Notes under the pieces: generated by a model | Seen by the model: the letters and a program-made list of their open reading frames with translations, nothing else | The model's database searches: none | Told to the model about the DNA's origin: nothing | Source: an uncultured Bacteroidota bacterium | Lineage (GTDB): Bacteria; Bacteroidota; Bacteroidia; Chitinophagales; Chitinophagaceae | Assembly: GCA_903877645.1 (NCBI GenBank) | Contig: CAIRES010000065.1 | Span: forward strand, 1 to 64,000 | Direction: 5' to 3' | DNA: 64,000 nucleotides | Program-made: the position numbers and the translations under genes | Part shown: positions 8,856 to 18,358 of the stretch, in pieces | How the letters are laid out: the number at the start of each line of letters is the position of its first letter | Position numbering within the stretch: the first letter of the stretch is position 1

Positions 8856-8863
8856 TACCTTTG
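8856..8863 (+). promoter_or_regulatory. -7 promoter box of dut
   Basis: TACCTTTG is an exact match to the Bacteroidota -7 consensus TAnnTTTG, with a TTG 16 bases upstream (8837-8839). It lies 9 bases before the dut ATG at 8873. The transcript should therefore start only a few bases before the start codon. This excludes the longer frame that opens at 8837, whose start would lie inside the promoter. Confidence 0.7.
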
Positions 8864-8872
8864 CGCCCTCCT

Positions 8873-9313
8873 ATGGATATAAAAATTTCTATTGTCAATA
8901 AGTCGCCGCACCAGTTGCCTGCTTATCAAACGACGGGATCGGCAGGAATGGACCTGAGGGCGTGGTTGCCCGAGCCGGTGACACTGGCCCCGATGGCACG
9001 GAAATTAATACCTACCGGCTTGTACATGGCATTACCGCACGGCCACGAAGCCCAGATAAGGCCGCGCAGCGGCCTGGCCATTAAGCGTGGGCTTACCCTC
9101 ATCAATACCCCCGGCACTATAGATAGCGACTACCGTGGCGAGGTAATGGTGCCAATGGTCAATTTATCGACAGAAGAACAGGTGATAGAAGATGGTGAGC
9201 GCATAGCGCAGATGATCATCAGCAGGTATGAGCAGGCCGAATGGGAACAAGTAGAAACGCTGGAAGAAACAGCCAGGGGAGCGGGTGGTTTCGGACATTC
9301 GGGAACGAAGTAG
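8873..9313 (+). CDS. dut: dUTP diphosphatase
   Basis: Dut hydrolyses dUTP to dUMP and pyrophosphate, keeping uracil out of DNA and supplying dUMP for dTMP synthesis. The 146-residue product has all five trimeric dUTPase motifs in order: [24 protein letters not shown] (uracil pocket), GERIAQMII, and the C-terminal P-loop-like [10 protein letters not shown]. It starts a probable four-gene unit with the nucleotidyltransferase, TPR and DUF4292 genes, an arrangement I associate with Bacteroidota. Confidence 0.96.
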   Translation: MDIKISIVNKSPHQLPAYQTTGSAGMDLRAWLPEPVTLAPMARKLIPTGLYMALPHGHEAQIRPRSGLAIKRGLTLINTPGTIDSDYRGEVMVPMVNLSTEEQVIEDGERIAQMIISRYEQAEWEQVETLEETARGAGGFGHSGTK

Positions 9314-9388
9314 ACTAATAGTAGAAACCTGCTTGCAGGGAGGAAATACCAATTTGTAATAAGAAACTTAGTTATAAAGAAACAGAGC

Positions 9389-10396
9389 ATGAACATAATT
9401 ATTCCTATGGCCGGTATGGGCAAAAGAATGCGCCCGCATACCCTCACTACTGCGAAACCATTGCTGCCGATAGCCGGCAAGCCGATAGTGCAGCGCCTTG
9501 TAGAAGACATAGTAGCTACCTGCAATGAACAAATAGACGAGATCGCTTTTATCATAGCGCCATCTTTTGGCAAGGAAGTCGAAGATCACTTGTGCAAGGT
9601 GGCCGAGACGCTGGGCGCCAAAGGCAAAATATGCTACCAGGAGCAGGCGTTGGGCACGGCACATGCCATATTGTGTGCAGGCGATACGCTGACCGGGAAT
9701 GTGTTCATAGCATTTGCCGATACGTTGTTCAAAGCCGAGTTCAGCATAGATAAGACCAAAGATGCTATAGTGTGGACGCAGAAGGTGGAAGACCCCCGCG
9801 CCTATGGTGTGGTGAAGCTGGGTCCAAACGACTCGATACAGGCATTTGTAGAAAAGCCACAGGAGTTCGTTTCAGACCTTGCGATCATAGGGGTGTATTA
9901 CTTCCGCGATGGCGATGCACTGAAGAAAGAACTGCAACGCCTGATCGACAACAACATCATGCTGAAGGGGGAATACCAGATCACTGACGCTATGGAGCAT
10001 ATGCTCAGTAACGGCGTTAAATTCTTTACCGACAGGGTGGAAGAGTGGTTCGACTGCGGATTCAAGGACTCGGCAGTATATACCAATGGCCGCATACTGG
10101 AGATCAAGAAAGATAAAGAGCAACTTGTTTCGTCAAAGGCAACTATAGAGCAGTCGGTTATTATTCCACCTTGTTTTATAGCCGATGGGGTAGTCATCAA
10201 AAACTCGGTGGTAGGGCCGCATGTATCAGTTGAGAAAGGAGCAGTGATCGAAGATTCGCGCATCACCAACAGCATCGTGCGGGAAGAAACAGTTGTTAAA
10301 AATGCCCAAATAAACAATTCGATACTGGGTAAAAACGTAACTTACATAAGCAAGCCAGAGGAACTGAGCATAGGCGACTATTCCACACGGATGTAA
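9389..10396 (+). CDS. Sugar-phosphate nucleotidyltransferase with left-handed beta-helix domain
   Basis: The 335-residue enzyme has an N-terminal nucleotidyltransferase domain (residues 1-240) with the signature PMAGMGKRMRPHT and the KPLLPIAGKP sugar-phosphate loop. EKPQEF, GEYQITDA and WFDCGF motifs follow, as in RmlA/GlmU-type enzymes. A C-terminal hexapeptide-like region (about 248-325) of repeating IxxSVI/VVGxxV units probably forms a left-handed beta-helix. It should activate a sugar-1-phosphate as NDP-sugar for envelope polysaccharide. The sugar and nucleotide are not determinable. It lies 75 bases after dut and 5 before the TPR gene. Confidence 0.88.
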   Translation: MNIIIPMAGMGKRMRPHTLTTAKPLLPIAGKPIVQRLVEDIVATCNEQIDEIAFIIAPSFGKEVEDHLCKVAETLGAKGKICYQEQALGTAHAILCAGDTLTGNVFIAFADTLFKAEFSIDKTKDAIVWTQKVEDPRAYGVVKLGPNDSIQAFVEKPQEFVSDLAIIGVYYFRDGDALKKELQRLIDNNIMLKGEYQITDAMEHMLSNGVKFFTDRVEEWFDCGFKDSAVYTNGRILEIKKDKEQLVSSKATIEQSVIIPPCFIADGVVIKNSVVGPHVSVEKGAVIEDSRITNSIVREETVVKNAQINNSILGKNVTYISKPEELSIGDYSTRM

Positions 10397-10401
10397 GTAA
10401 T

Positions 10402-12186
10402 ATGACGATAAACCCACTGAAAAAACCGCTGATGAGGCTATCCCGCTTTTTGATTGTACTGATTTTGCTGTGTACAGGTAGCACTGTTCCGGGGGCGTAT
10501 GCCCAGCAAAAGGAAATATCCGGCACCGACAGCCTGGAAGGGCCTACTTCGCGGGAGGGAAAGAATGCCAAATCGGACGAGATCTATTTCAGGGCCATAC
10601 AAGCTAAGATACACGACGATTACCGGCAGGCAAGAACATTGTTTGAGCAGTTTGCGGAGCAAAGGCCCGAGGTAGCCGCTACCTATTACGAACTGTGTAA
10701 TCTGAGCTATGACGATAAACAGGTCGACAAAGCACAGGAATACATCAGGAAAGCCATATCGCTGGACAAGACCAACAAGTGGTATAAAGAAGAGTATGCC
10801 AGCATACTGGCTGACCACGGATCACTGCTGGAAGCGGCAGATGTGATGGCAGAACTGTGCAAAATGTACCCGGATGATGCCGATTATGCCAAGGCTGCGG
10901 CAGAATATTACACACAGGCAAAAAAATACAAGCAGGCGCTGCCCTACATAGATAAGGCATTGCTGGCCAACGAAGGCGATGAAGACCTGATGCAGCGCAA
11001 AATGAAGATCTACCTCGGTATGAACGACGTGGAGAAAGCTGCTGATGTGGTGCGCCAGATGATAGCCGGCGACCCCAACAATGGCAAGTATTATGTGCTG
11101 CTGGGCGATCTGTATGACAATAATAAAATGACCGAAAAGGCCACTGCTGTATATGAAAAAGCACAGAAGGTGATCCCTAATGATGGTGACCTGCAGGCGG
11201 GCATAGCGGGGCATTACCTCAAGACCGGTGATACTGCTGCATACATAGCCCGTATGCAAAAAGCTATTGTGAACAAAGACCAGGATGCCGAAACGCAACT
11301 GGATATGCTCACTACCTACATACAACGCATACCCAATGATTCGGTATTGCTGGTACAGGGGATGCCCGTGATCAGGCAACTGGTGGCGCAGCATCCCGAG
11401 GACGACCAGGTACTGGCTGTGTACGGTGGTTTCCTGGAGCTGGCCAACCAACACGACAGCGCCGCATGGGCTTATGAAAAATCGATACAGATAAAACCTT
11501 CTGAGTTTAATGTATGGCTGAAGCTGCTCAATATGTATACAGGTAAGCAGTATGCCGATTCGCTGATCAAGTACAGCGATAAATTCATCAGGCTGTTTCC
11601 CAACCAGGCCGATGCGCATTACTTCAGCGCCATAGGCCATGGTAATAAGGGCGATTATGCAGGAGCCATAAAAGCAGTGAACAGGGCTATAGACTATGAG
11701 CCCGATAATAACAAGCCTGCCGTAGCGAGCCTGTACGCCTACCTCGGTGAATTGTATCACAATAATAAGCAGGATGATCAATCGGACAAGGCATTTGACA
11801 AAGCACTCACATTAAACCCCGATGACGCCTCTGTACTGAACAATTACAGTTACTTCCTCTCGGAGCGTGGTGCGCGGCTGGATGATGCCGAAAAGATGTC
11901 GGCAAAGTCGCTGGCCCTAAAGCCGGGCGAGGGTACCTACCTCGATACCTATGGGTGGATATTGTACAAAAAAGGAAATTACGAAAAAGCTAAAGAATAT
12001 GTGCAGCGGGCTATACAACTGGCGGGCGTAAATACCGACGGTACACTGTACGACCACCTGGGCAATATACTGTATAAGCTGAACGATAAAGATAAGGCAG
12101 TGCAGAACTGGCGGTTTGCCAAGGAGAAGAACAGTGACGACCCACTGTTGGATAAAAAAATAAGTGAAGGAAAATTGTATGAATAG
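10402..12186 (+). CDS. Secreted TPR-repeat protein
   Basis: 594 residues with a signal peptide ending AYAQ (about residue 36), followed by roughly a dozen tetratricopeptide repeats across residues 50-590 (for example KAQEYIRKAISLDKTNKW, KATAVYEKAQKVIPNDGD, AIKAVNRAIDYEPDN and KAFDKALTLNPDDASVLN). TPR proteins scaffold other proteins; the signal peptide places this one in the periplasm. It starts 5 bases after the nucleotidyltransferase and overlaps the DUF4292 lipoprotein gene by 8 bases. Conserved neighbourhood suggests an envelope-assembly role, unproven. Confidence 0.85.
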   Translation: MTINPLKKPLMRLSRFLIVLILLCTGSTVPGAYAQQKEISGTDSLEGPTSREGKNAKSDEIYFRAIQAKIHDDYRQARTLFEQFAEQRPEVAATYYELCNLSYDDKQVDKAQEYIRKAISLDKTNKWYKEEYASILADHGSLLEAADVMAELCKMYPDDADYAKAAAEYYTQAKKYKQALPYIDKALLANEGDEDLMQRKMKIYLGMNDVEKAADVVRQMIAGDPNNGKYYVLLGDLYDNNKMTEKATAVYEKAQKVIPNDGDLQAGIAGHYLKTGDTAAYIARMQKAIVNKDQDAETQLDMLTTYIQRIPNDSVLLVQGMPVIRQLVAQHPEDDQVLAVYGGFLELANQHDSAAWAYEKSIQIKPSEFNVWLKLLNMYTGKQYADSLIKYSDKFIRLFPNQADAHYFSAIGHGNKGDYAGAIKAVNRAIDYEPDNNKPAVASLYAYLGELYHNNKQDDQSDKAFDKALTLNPDDASVLNNYSYFLSERGARLDDAEKMSAKSLALKPGEGTYLDTYGWILYKKGNYEKAKEYVQRAIQLAGVNTDGTLYDHLGNILYKLNDKDKAVQNWRFAKEKNSDDPLLDKKISEGKLYE

Positions 12187-13054
12187 ATTTGTCGGTGGTT
12201 TGGTGTTAATGGCGCTGTCTGTGGGATTTTCGTCGTGCTCTTTTCATCACTTGGTGGCCGGAAAGAAGGCCCGCAGTTATGATTCCACCAAGGTGGTTAC
12301 TTCATCTTCCTACGCCGTTTTTCCGGCGCTGGATACTATAGCCGTTGCCGGCAAACCAATTGATGATACCACCGAGATCATCAATAAGCTGATCGCAGAG
12401 ATCACTCCCGTATGGAAGAGCCGGCTCAGCTACACCACCTTCAAAGGCAAGGCAAAGGTGCATGTGCAGGGCCCTGACGACAAGCAGGAATTTACTGCCC
12501 ATATACGATTAAGAAAAGACAGCGTGATATGGGTGAACATAACAGCACTGGGTGGTGTTTCCTTTGCCCGTGTGCTGGTGACTCGCGACAGCTTCTTTAT
12601 GACCCAGCCCATGAACCACATGGCCACACGTATGCCACTGAGCCATGCCGCAAAGGTACTGCCCACAAAAGTGGACTTTAGCTCGCTGCAGAATATGCTG
12701 GTAGGCGAGCCACTGCGCGATGGCAATGTGACTTATGCCACCAGTTTTGGCGGTTCCTGGTCGGTGCAGGTGGAAGACAGTAGTTATATACAGCGCATTA
12801 CCTACAATAAAGCCGACAGCACACTGCGCAGCGGCCAGATGCGCACCCGCGACCCCAAAGGCCCGCAAGCCATTACCGAATACGGCAGCTATGAGACGGT
12901 GGATGGCAAAAGGGTATCTACCGCCCGTGTCATCAATATCCGCAACGGCGATGATATATATTCTATCGATATGAACTTCAACAACATCAGCTTCGACGAG
13001 GTGATGGACTATCCCTTCTCCATCCCGGAGAGCTATGAGATAAAGGATAAGTAA
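12179..13054 (+). CDS. DUF4292-type lipoprotein
   Basis: 291 residues with a lipoprotein signal peptide and lipobox FSSC (Cys about residue 20). The body looks like the DUF4292 family, which is thought to resemble LolA/LolB-type folds: LSYTTFKGKAKVHVQGPD, IRLRKDSVIWVNITALGG, ARVLVTRDSFFM, and a late strand-rich region. It may bind a lipid or lipoprotein, but no activity is established. The ATG at 12179 overlaps the TPR gene stop. In many Bacteroidota, as I recall, an M23 peptidase gene follows; here a 424-base gap and PorP/SprF genes follow instead. Confidence 0.75.
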   Translation: MNRFVGGLVLMALSVGFSSCSFHHLVAGKKARSYDSTKVVTSSSYAVFPALDTIAVAGKPIDDTTEIINKLIAEITPVWKSRLSYTTFKGKAKVHVQGPDDKQEFTAHIRLRKDSVIWVNITALGGVSFARVLVTRDSFFMTQPMNHMATRMPLSHAAKVLPTKVDFSSLQNMLVGEPLRDGNVTYATSFGGSWSVQVEDSSYIQRITYNKADSTLRSGQMRTRDPKGPQAITEYGSYETVDGKRVSTARVINIRNGDDIYSIDMNFNNISFDEVMDYPFSIPESYEIKDK

Positions 13055-13239
13055 TCTAAAGTAGAAAGTTGTGAATAATAAGCGATGCCCAATAGTAATA
13101 GTCATTTCGCAGTGCAACGGAGAACCTAATCAGCTAGGCTATTTAAAAATTATTGATAGCGAACTAAATCTCCTGAACCCTTGCAACAAGCCCAATAGCC
13201 GAAACCTGTGACATTGAGCAAGAAAGCCGCCTAATATGA

Positions 13240-13352
13240 GGCATATTGACCGCATAGCTGGGCGTAATTACCTATGTGTGCTCAGGGCTTATGATACCAG
13301 ATAACACAGACTATGTGCCTTATGTGCGGATGGTAGAAAATCTCGCGTGGAG
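13240..13352. repeat. Dispersed repeat B, copy 1
   Basis: It contains ACACAGACTATGTGCCTTATGTGC followed within 25 bases by AAATCTCGCG. Similar sequence occurs at 31190-31290 and 57130-57240. The core has CACATAG/CTATGTG-like inverted units. The rest of the 424-base gap between the DUF4292 gene and the first PorP gene holds no visible gene; TTAATTTG at 13431-13438 is the likely -7 box of the PorP gene. Confidence 0.6.
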
Positions 13353-13478
13353 TGGTGTTCATATTGTTAGGCAGATGTGGATTAAAAGCAATAATATTTC
13401 CCGGTATCTTGTATCGTAGTAAAATTTCGCTTAATTTGCAGTAGAAATTTTTTATTGTTTTTTGTTAAAGACTGTAAA

Positions 13479-14519
13479 ATGAAGAGAATATTACTCGGAA
13501 TAAGTGTGTTTATGATGCTGGCAGGCACTGTGAAAGCGCAGGATATACACTTTACCCAATACTTTACATCACCACTCACACTCAACCCGGCTATGACTGG
13601 GCTGGTGCCTGATGATATCCGTTTTGCAGGCAACTACCGCACACAGTGGTCGTCGGTATCACCTAATCCATACCTTACAGGTACTGCTTCTTTCGACCTG
13701 GCTATGCTCAAGGGCAAATTGCCCGAAGGAGATGCGCTGGGAGCGGGCTTGCTGGTGCTGTACGACAAATCGGGTACGGGTGGCCTTACCAATACAACGG
13801 CTGCCTTTTCGCTGGCTTACCACAAGGCATTCGGACAGGCACGGCAGCACCGCATATCACTTGGTGTGCAGGCCTATTATGTACAGAAAACGCTCGATTT
13901 CTCGAAACTGACGTTTGCAGATATGTACAACACCAACACTGCTACATTAGCTTATCCTACCCTGATGAGTTTCCCTAAATCCCAGATCAGCTATATTGAT
14001 TTTAATGGCGGCATTATGTATTCCGGCCGCATGTCTGATCATGCTACCGGTTATATAGGTTATTCTTATTATCACCTCACACAGCCTGTAGAAAGCTTCC
14101 TCGGCAATTCAGAACAGATCCATTCCCGCCAGAGCGCATACCTGGGGGGCTCATTTGATATGAACCCGAACACGGTACTGTATGCAAGCGCCTTATTGCA
14201 AAGCCAGGCATCTGCAACCGAAATACTGATCGGTGGTGCGGTTGGTTTTATAATGAACCGCGGCCACGATGAGGAATATCAAAAAAATACTATATTTTAT
14301 TTGGGTGGTTGGTATCGTTATGGCGATGCCGTTGCGCCCTATGTGGGCATAGAATGGTCGAAAATGCGCCTTGGTGTGAGCTATGATGTCAACGTTTCCG
14401 GCTTTACCCCTGCTACCAGTGGCGCCGGTGCTTATGAAATATCGCTCCTCTTCTTTGGCCGGATCAACAGGCAGGAAAAAAATCCCCAGTACAGTTGGTC
14501 ATGTCCTAAGCTTTTTTAA
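13479..14519 (+). CDS. PorP/SprF family type IX secretion-associated membrane protein, copy 1
   Basis: 346 residues with a signal peptide (MKRILLGISVFMMLAGTVKAQ, cleavage after A20 or Q21) and the family start DIHFTQYFTSPLTLNPAMTG. A series of beta strands with YRTQWSS, YLGGSFDMNPNTVLYASAL and GWYRYGDAVAPYVGIEW then leads to a C-terminal strand. PorP/SprF proteins sit in the outer membrane and work with T9SS and gliding-motility components (SprF is needed to export SprB). The ATG at 13479 gives the signal peptide. Its neighbour is a close paralogue in tandem. No PorK/L/M/N genes are in this window. Confidence 0.9.
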   Translation: MKRILLGISVFMMLAGTVKAQDIHFTQYFTSPLTLNPAMTGLVPDDIRFAGNYRTQWSSVSPNPYLTGTASFDLAMLKGKLPEGDALGAGLLVLYDKSGTGGLTNTTAAFSLAYHKAFGQARQHRISLGVQAYYVQKTLDFSKLTFADMYNTNTATLAYPTLMSFPKSQISYIDFNGGIMYSGRMSDHATGYIGYSYYHLTQPVESFLGNSEQIHSRQSAYLGGSFDMNPNTVLYASALLQSQASATEILIGGAVGFIMNRGHDEEYQKNTIFYLGGWYRYGDAVAPYVGIEWSKMRLGVSYDVNVSGFTPATSGAGAYEISLLFFGRINRQEKNPQYSWSCPKLF

Positions 14520-14534
14520 TGATACATAAGGTAT

Positions 14535-14572
14535 TAATAGAAAATGCCCTATGTTTGGGGCATTTTCTATTA
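14535..14572 (+). terminator. Terminator between the PorP/SprF paralogues
   Basis: Perfect 15-base arms at 14535-14549 and 14558-14572 with an 8-base loop. The core is AAAATGCCC/GGGCATTTT with T-rich flank. It lies 15 bases after the stop of copy 1, separating the two transcription units. Confidence 0.85.
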
Positions 14573-14709
14573 ATGGGAATTAGTCCCGGCCGCGCTATAG
14601 TTAAAGCTTGATTTTAACCCAACCAAAATAATATTTGGGTATGTCTTGTATTATCAGGAATATTTCGCTTAATTTACAGGTGAATTTTGTTTTTATAAAC
14701 GACTATAAG

Positions 14710-15750
14710 ATGAAGAAGATATTACTCGCGGTAGGTGTATCCATGATGTTGGCAGGGTCTGTGAAGGCACAGGATATACACTTTACTCAATATTTCACAT
14801 CGCCACTAACACTCAATCCTGCTTTAACAGGGTTGGTGCCGGATGATATACGTTTTGCGGCCAATTACCGTACCCAATGGTCTTCAGTATCTCCTAATCC
14901 ATACCTTACAGGCACAGCTTCCTACGATATGGCCATGCTTAAAGGCAAATTGCCTGAAGGCGATGCACTGGGCGCGGGTTTGATGGTATTGTATGACAAA
15001 TCTGGCACAGGCGGCCTTACCAATACCACTGCGGGTTTTTCTCTGGCTTACCACAAAGCTTTCGGGCAAGACAGGCAGCAGCATATTTCGTTGGGTGTAC
15101 AGGCGTTTTATGTGCAGAAAACACTTGATTTCTCCAAGCTTACTTTCGAGGATATGTATGATAAGACCAGTGGACAACTGGCTTACCCAACCCTACAGAA
15201 ATTCACGAATGCACAAATCGGTTATGTAGATTTTAACGGTGGCCTCATGTATTCTGGCAAAGTGGCCGACCACGTAACCGCTTACGTAGGTTACTCCTAC
15301 TACCATATTACACAGCCTGTAGAAAGCTTTCTCAACAACTCCGACCAGATACATGCCCGCCAGACAGGTTATCTCGGAGGCTCATTTGATATGAACGAGA
15401 ATACGGTATTGTATGCATCTGCCTTATACCAGAGCCAGGCATCAGCTACTGAGATCATGATAGGTGGCGCTGTAGGGTTTGTACTCAATCCCGGCCATGA
15501 CGAAGAATTCCAGAAGAACACCATTTTCTACCTGGGTGGCTGGTATCGTTATGGCGATGCTGTGGCTCCTTATGTAGGCATAGAGTGGTCTAAAATGCGC
15601 CTTGGTGTGAGCTATGATGTGAACGTATCCAGCTTTACCCCGGCTACAAGTGGCGCAGGCGCTTACGAAATATCGCTGATCTACTTCGGCCGTATCAACA
15701 GGCACGAAAGGAATCCACAGTACAACTGGTCATGTCCTAAATTGTATTAA
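14710..15750 (+). CDS. PorP/SprF family type IX secretion-associated membrane protein, copy 2
   Basis: 346 residues, same length as copy 1 and nearly identical for long stretches (signal peptide, DIHFTQYFTSPLTLNPALTG, LGAGLMVLYDKSGTGGLTNT and the last 60 residues). Differences gather in the central region (residues about 140-175). The upstream sequence is also duplicated: TTTCGCTTAATTT(G/A)CAG occurs about 30-40 bases before both ATGs. Each copy therefore carries its own promoter-like region and terminator. This is a recent tandem duplication with both copies intact. Predicted outer-membrane barrel linked to type IX secretion; the specific cargo is unknown. Confidence 0.9.
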   Translation: MKKILLAVGVSMMLAGSVKAQDIHFTQYFTSPLTLNPALTGLVPDDIRFAANYRTQWSSVSPNPYLTGTASYDMAMLKGKLPEGDALGAGLMVLYDKSGTGGLTNTTAGFSLAYHKAFGQDRQQHISLGVQAFYVQKTLDFSKLTFEDMYDKTSGQLAYPTLQKFTNAQIGYVDFNGGLMYSGKVADHVTAYVGYSYYHITQPVESFLNNSDQIHARQTGYLGGSFDMNENTVLYASALYQSQASATEIMIGGAVGFVLNPGHDEEFQKNTIFYLGGWYRYGDAVAPYVGIEWSKMRLGVSYDVNVSSFTPATSGAGAYEISLIYFGRINRHERNPQYNWSCPKLY

Positions 15751-15765
15751 TCGCACTGCAGTTAT

Positions 15766-15802
15766 AATGAAGAATGCCTGGCAAAGCCGGGCATTCTTCA
15801 TT
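15766..15802. terminator. Bidirectional terminator after PorP copy 2
   Basis: 17-base arms (15766-15782 and 15786-15802) with one T-G pair and an AAA loop, AATGAAGAATGCC against GGCATTCTTCATT. It sits between convergent genes. The last two bases of the stem are the first two of the glycosylase stop codon on the minus strand. Confidence 0.85.
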
Positions 15803-16406
15803 AGAGGCCCTTGCCTTTGCTCACGTAGGGATTCCCCCTGATGGAGAAACGGTAGGGTCGTAGTGCATCGTCCATGGCGTAGGCTACACCTACACGGGTA
15901 CCGGCTATTATATCCGCCTTGCTTACTTTGATGCCCGTGTCTTCGATGTATATGGCATTGCTGCCTAATTGCATACCGCTGTGGTGGGTGTGTATGCCCA
16001 GCGCCATACTGAGCGCGCCCGGCCCTGCTGTGAGCGACGGCTGCAGTGTTTCTTTTCCACGCCTTTGCAGCATGATATCTATGCCCTCCAGCGGTTCTAA
16101 GCCACGGATAAGGATAGCGTGTGGCTGATCCTGGATGTTGGTCACTACATTGAAGAGGTGGTGTATGCCGTAGCAAAGATATACATAAGCTGTGCCGCCA
16201 TTCATGTACATCACCTCGGTGCGGGCAGTGCGGCGGCTCTTATACGCGTGCGATGCTTTGTCGGTAATGCCTGCATAGGCTTCCGTTTCCACGATGATGC
16301 CGGATGTAAGCTGTCCATCGAAATTGGTAACAAGCACCTTGCCCAGTAGCTCCTGTGCTATTTTTACCACATCCTTTCTCCTGTAAAAGGCATCAGAGAG
16401 TATCAT
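15801..16406 (-). CDS. DNA-3-methyladenine glycosylase (AAG/MPG family)
   Basis: A 201-residue base-excision repair enzyme that removes alkylated purines (3-methyladenine, hypoxanthine) from DNA. It shows the AAG family features: GKVLV, GIIVETEAYAG (catalytic Glu region), DKASHAY, the intercalating-tyrosine region MYMNGGTAYVYLCYGIHH and LTAGPGALSMALGI. Length is normal for bacterial members. Single gene, sharing its terminator with PorP copy 2. Confidence 0.93.
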   Translation of the reverse strand: MILSDAFYRRKDVVKIAQELLGKVLVTNFDGQLTSGIIVETEAYAGITDKASHAYKSRRTARTEVMYMNGGTAYVYLCYGIHHLFNVVTNIQDQPHAILIRGLEPLEGIDIMLQRRGKETLQPSLTAGPGALSMALGIHTHHSGMQLGSNAIYIEDTGIKVSKADIIAGTRVGVAYAMDDALRPYRFSIRGNPYVSKGKGL

Positions 16407-16479
16407 ACAAAAAGCAATTTACCGATTTGTGGGGCACCTTTTGTAATTTTCCTGTGAATTTTAATCATTCATAACATTT

Positions 16480-17184
16480 ATGGCCAAGGGCACTGTTTAC
16501 CTCATACCTATACCTATTGCCGATGGCGCACTCGATACCCTCTCCAAAGAGATATCCACGCATACTGCCGAGATCAAGCACTATTTTGTGGAAAATGTGC
16601 GTACTGCCCGCAGGTTTTTGCGGTCGGTGCATGCCACATTGGTGATCGATGATCTGCACTTTTCGGAGATAGACAAACATGCGGGCCCTGATATGGCCTT
16701 GCTGCGCAAATGGCTGAAGGATGGCCTCAAAGTAGGCATTATGAGCGAGGCCGGCTGCCCCGGTATTGCCGATCCCGGTGCCGACCTGGTGGCAGTGGCG
16801 CAGCAGGTACATGCCGAAGTGGTGCCACTCACAGGGCCAAATTCAATCATCCTGGCGCTGATGGCATCAGGCCTGAACGGGCAGCGTTTTTGCTTTACCG
16901 GTTACCTGCCTGTGAAGGAGCCTATGCGCTCCAAAAGTATCAAAGAACTGGAAGCGACATCAGTAAGAGAAAAGCAGACACAGATATTTATAGAGACCCC
17001 ATACCGCAACGACCACCTTCTCGCCGACCTGCTGAAGAACTGTGCCTCGCGTACCCGCATCACTATAGCCCTAAACATAGGTGCGCCAAATGCTTTTATC
17101 AAAACAAAAACAGCGGGAGAATGGACCAATGAGCTGCCTACGCTGGGGAAATTTCCTACGGTGTTTTTGATGCTAGGGAGTTGA
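16480..17184 (+). CDS. Tetrapyrrole methylase-fold SAM-dependent methyltransferase, RsmI-like
   Basis: A 234-residue protein with the tetrapyrrole (corrin/porphyrin) methylase fold. GTVYLIPIPIADGALDTLS at the start, SEAGCPGIADPGADLVAVA and the GPNSIILALMASGL segment match RsmI, which methylates the 2'-O of C1402 in 16S rRNA. It is shorter than Escherichia coli RsmI (286 residues), and lacks the canonical GTLYVVATPIGN start (PIPIAD here). It may be the Bacteroidota paralogue rather than RsmI itself. No operon partners. Methyltransferase is secure; target is not. Confidence 0.8.
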   Translation: MAKGTVYLIPIPIADGALDTLSKEISTHTAEIKHYFVENVRTARRFLRSVHATLVIDDLHFSEIDKHAGPDMALLRKWLKDGLKVGIMSEAGCPGIADPGADLVAVAQQVHAEVVPLTGPNSIILALMASGLNGQRFCFTGYLPVKEPMRSKSIKELEATSVREKQTQIFIETPYRNDHLLADLLKNCASRTRITIALNIGAPNAFIKTKTAGEWTNELPTLGKFPTVFLMLGS

Positions 17185-17215
17185 TGCTGATAGTTGTGTG
17201 GCTATACATTTGGTG

Positions 17216-18358
17216 TTATTTCACACTTCTGCCTTTCCACGCGTAGCCACCCTTGAATCCAAGGAAACCGGCAACAATGATATACAAAATATGCAGGGGC
17301 TGCAAGATGGCAAAATATCTGAGCGTCCACATATCGCCGAAGTAACGCGCTACCGGGGTGATGAACAGAAGCTCTGCAAGTGTTTTGACGATAAGAAGGG
17401 CAATGGCGAGATAAAGAAAATGAATGTTGAAGAACGCAGCTATTGCCAATACCAGGAAAGAGAAATTGAACAGGTACACCAGTAGTAGTATAGCGGTGAG
17501 CTTCTTATCATCGTACTTGCCCGACTTTGAAGCCCAGCGGATGCGTTGCTGAATAAAACTCTTCCAGTCGGGTTGTGGCCTGGTAGAGACAATGGCATTT
17601 TTGGAACGCAGGTAAGAGATGTTGTGTGGCGATAGCTTATCCATCTTCATCATCAATAGCAGGTCATCGCCGGAAGCCATGTGTGATATGCCCTCGTAGC
17701 CACCCACCCGCTCATAAGATGCTTTGCGGAAAGCGAGATTAGCGCCATTGCTCATATTGCCCAGCTTCAGGTAGTGCGATGCGGCCGTAATGCCCTGCAT
17801 GCTCATTACATCTATAAGCTGAAATATCTGCACCAGGCTATGGTTGCACGTATAGATAACAGGGGCTACGATCATTACCGGGGTTTCCTGCTCATAAGTA
17901 GCGGCGATATGCATCAGCCAGGCATTGGGTGCAGTGCAGTCGGCATCGGTGGTTACGATCAGTCTCCCCTTGCTATGTGTTATACCTGCGGCTATGGCAG
18001 CTTTTTTGTAGGCAATGGTGCTGCCGGGTTGCAGGTGATCTGCGAGGTCGATGTATTGCACCCGCTCATCGGTATATTCTTTTACCACTTCGGCGGTTGC
18101 ATCTTCGGAATGATCGTCTACGACTATGATCTCATACAGGACGGTAGGGTAGCGCTGCGCCAGTATGGCATCTATACAGGCACCGATATTACCAGCCTCG
18201 TTTCGTGCGGGTATGATCACTGATATAAAAGTGCTGGGCTTATAGTCGGCCGGCAGTGCAGCTTCTTTCTGCTTGCGCCAGCCATGCCTGTACCTAAACA
18301 TCAGCACTACGTAGCTGATGGCGAGCAATATGCAGATAATAGTGAGCGCTATGGTCAT
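17216..18358 (-). CDS. Membrane-bound family 2 glycosyltransferase
   Basis: 380 residues with one N-terminal membrane helix (about 2-22), a GT-A domain, and C-terminal hydrophobic helices (about 285-310, 312-335, 350-370). GT2 motifs are present: SVIIPARNEAGNIG, VVDDHSEDAT, TTDADC (metal-binding DxD), SGDDLL, and QQRIRW (the QxxRW motif of processive or lipid-linked GT2 enzymes). It probably transfers a sugar on the cytoplasmic face of the membrane to a lipid or polysaccharide acceptor. The ATG overlaps the hydrolase stop by 4 bases (ATGA), so hydrolase and transferase are coupled. Confidence 0.88.
   Translation of the reverse strand: MTIALTIICILLAISYVVLMFRYRHGWRKQKEAALPADYKPSTFISVIIPARNEAGNIGACIDAILAQRYPTVLYEIIVVDDHSEDATAEVVKEYTDERVQYIDLADHLQPGSTIAYKKAAIAAGITHSKGRLIVTTDADCTAPNAWLMHIAATYEQETPVMIVAPVIYTCNHSLVQIFQLIDVMSMQGITAASHYLKLGNMSNGANLAFRKASYERVGGYEGISHMASGDDLLLMMKMDKLSPHNISYLRSKNAIVSTRPQPDWKSFIQQRIRWASKSGKYDDKKLTAILLLVYLFNFSFLVLAIAAFFNIHFLYLAIALLIVKTLAELLFITPVARYFGDMWTLRYFAILQPLHILYIIVAGFLGFKGGYAWKGRSVK

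Noticed and set aside
8837-8872. Upstream start for dut
   Set aside because: It lies across the -7 promoter box; the ATG at 8873 fits the family and the promoter.
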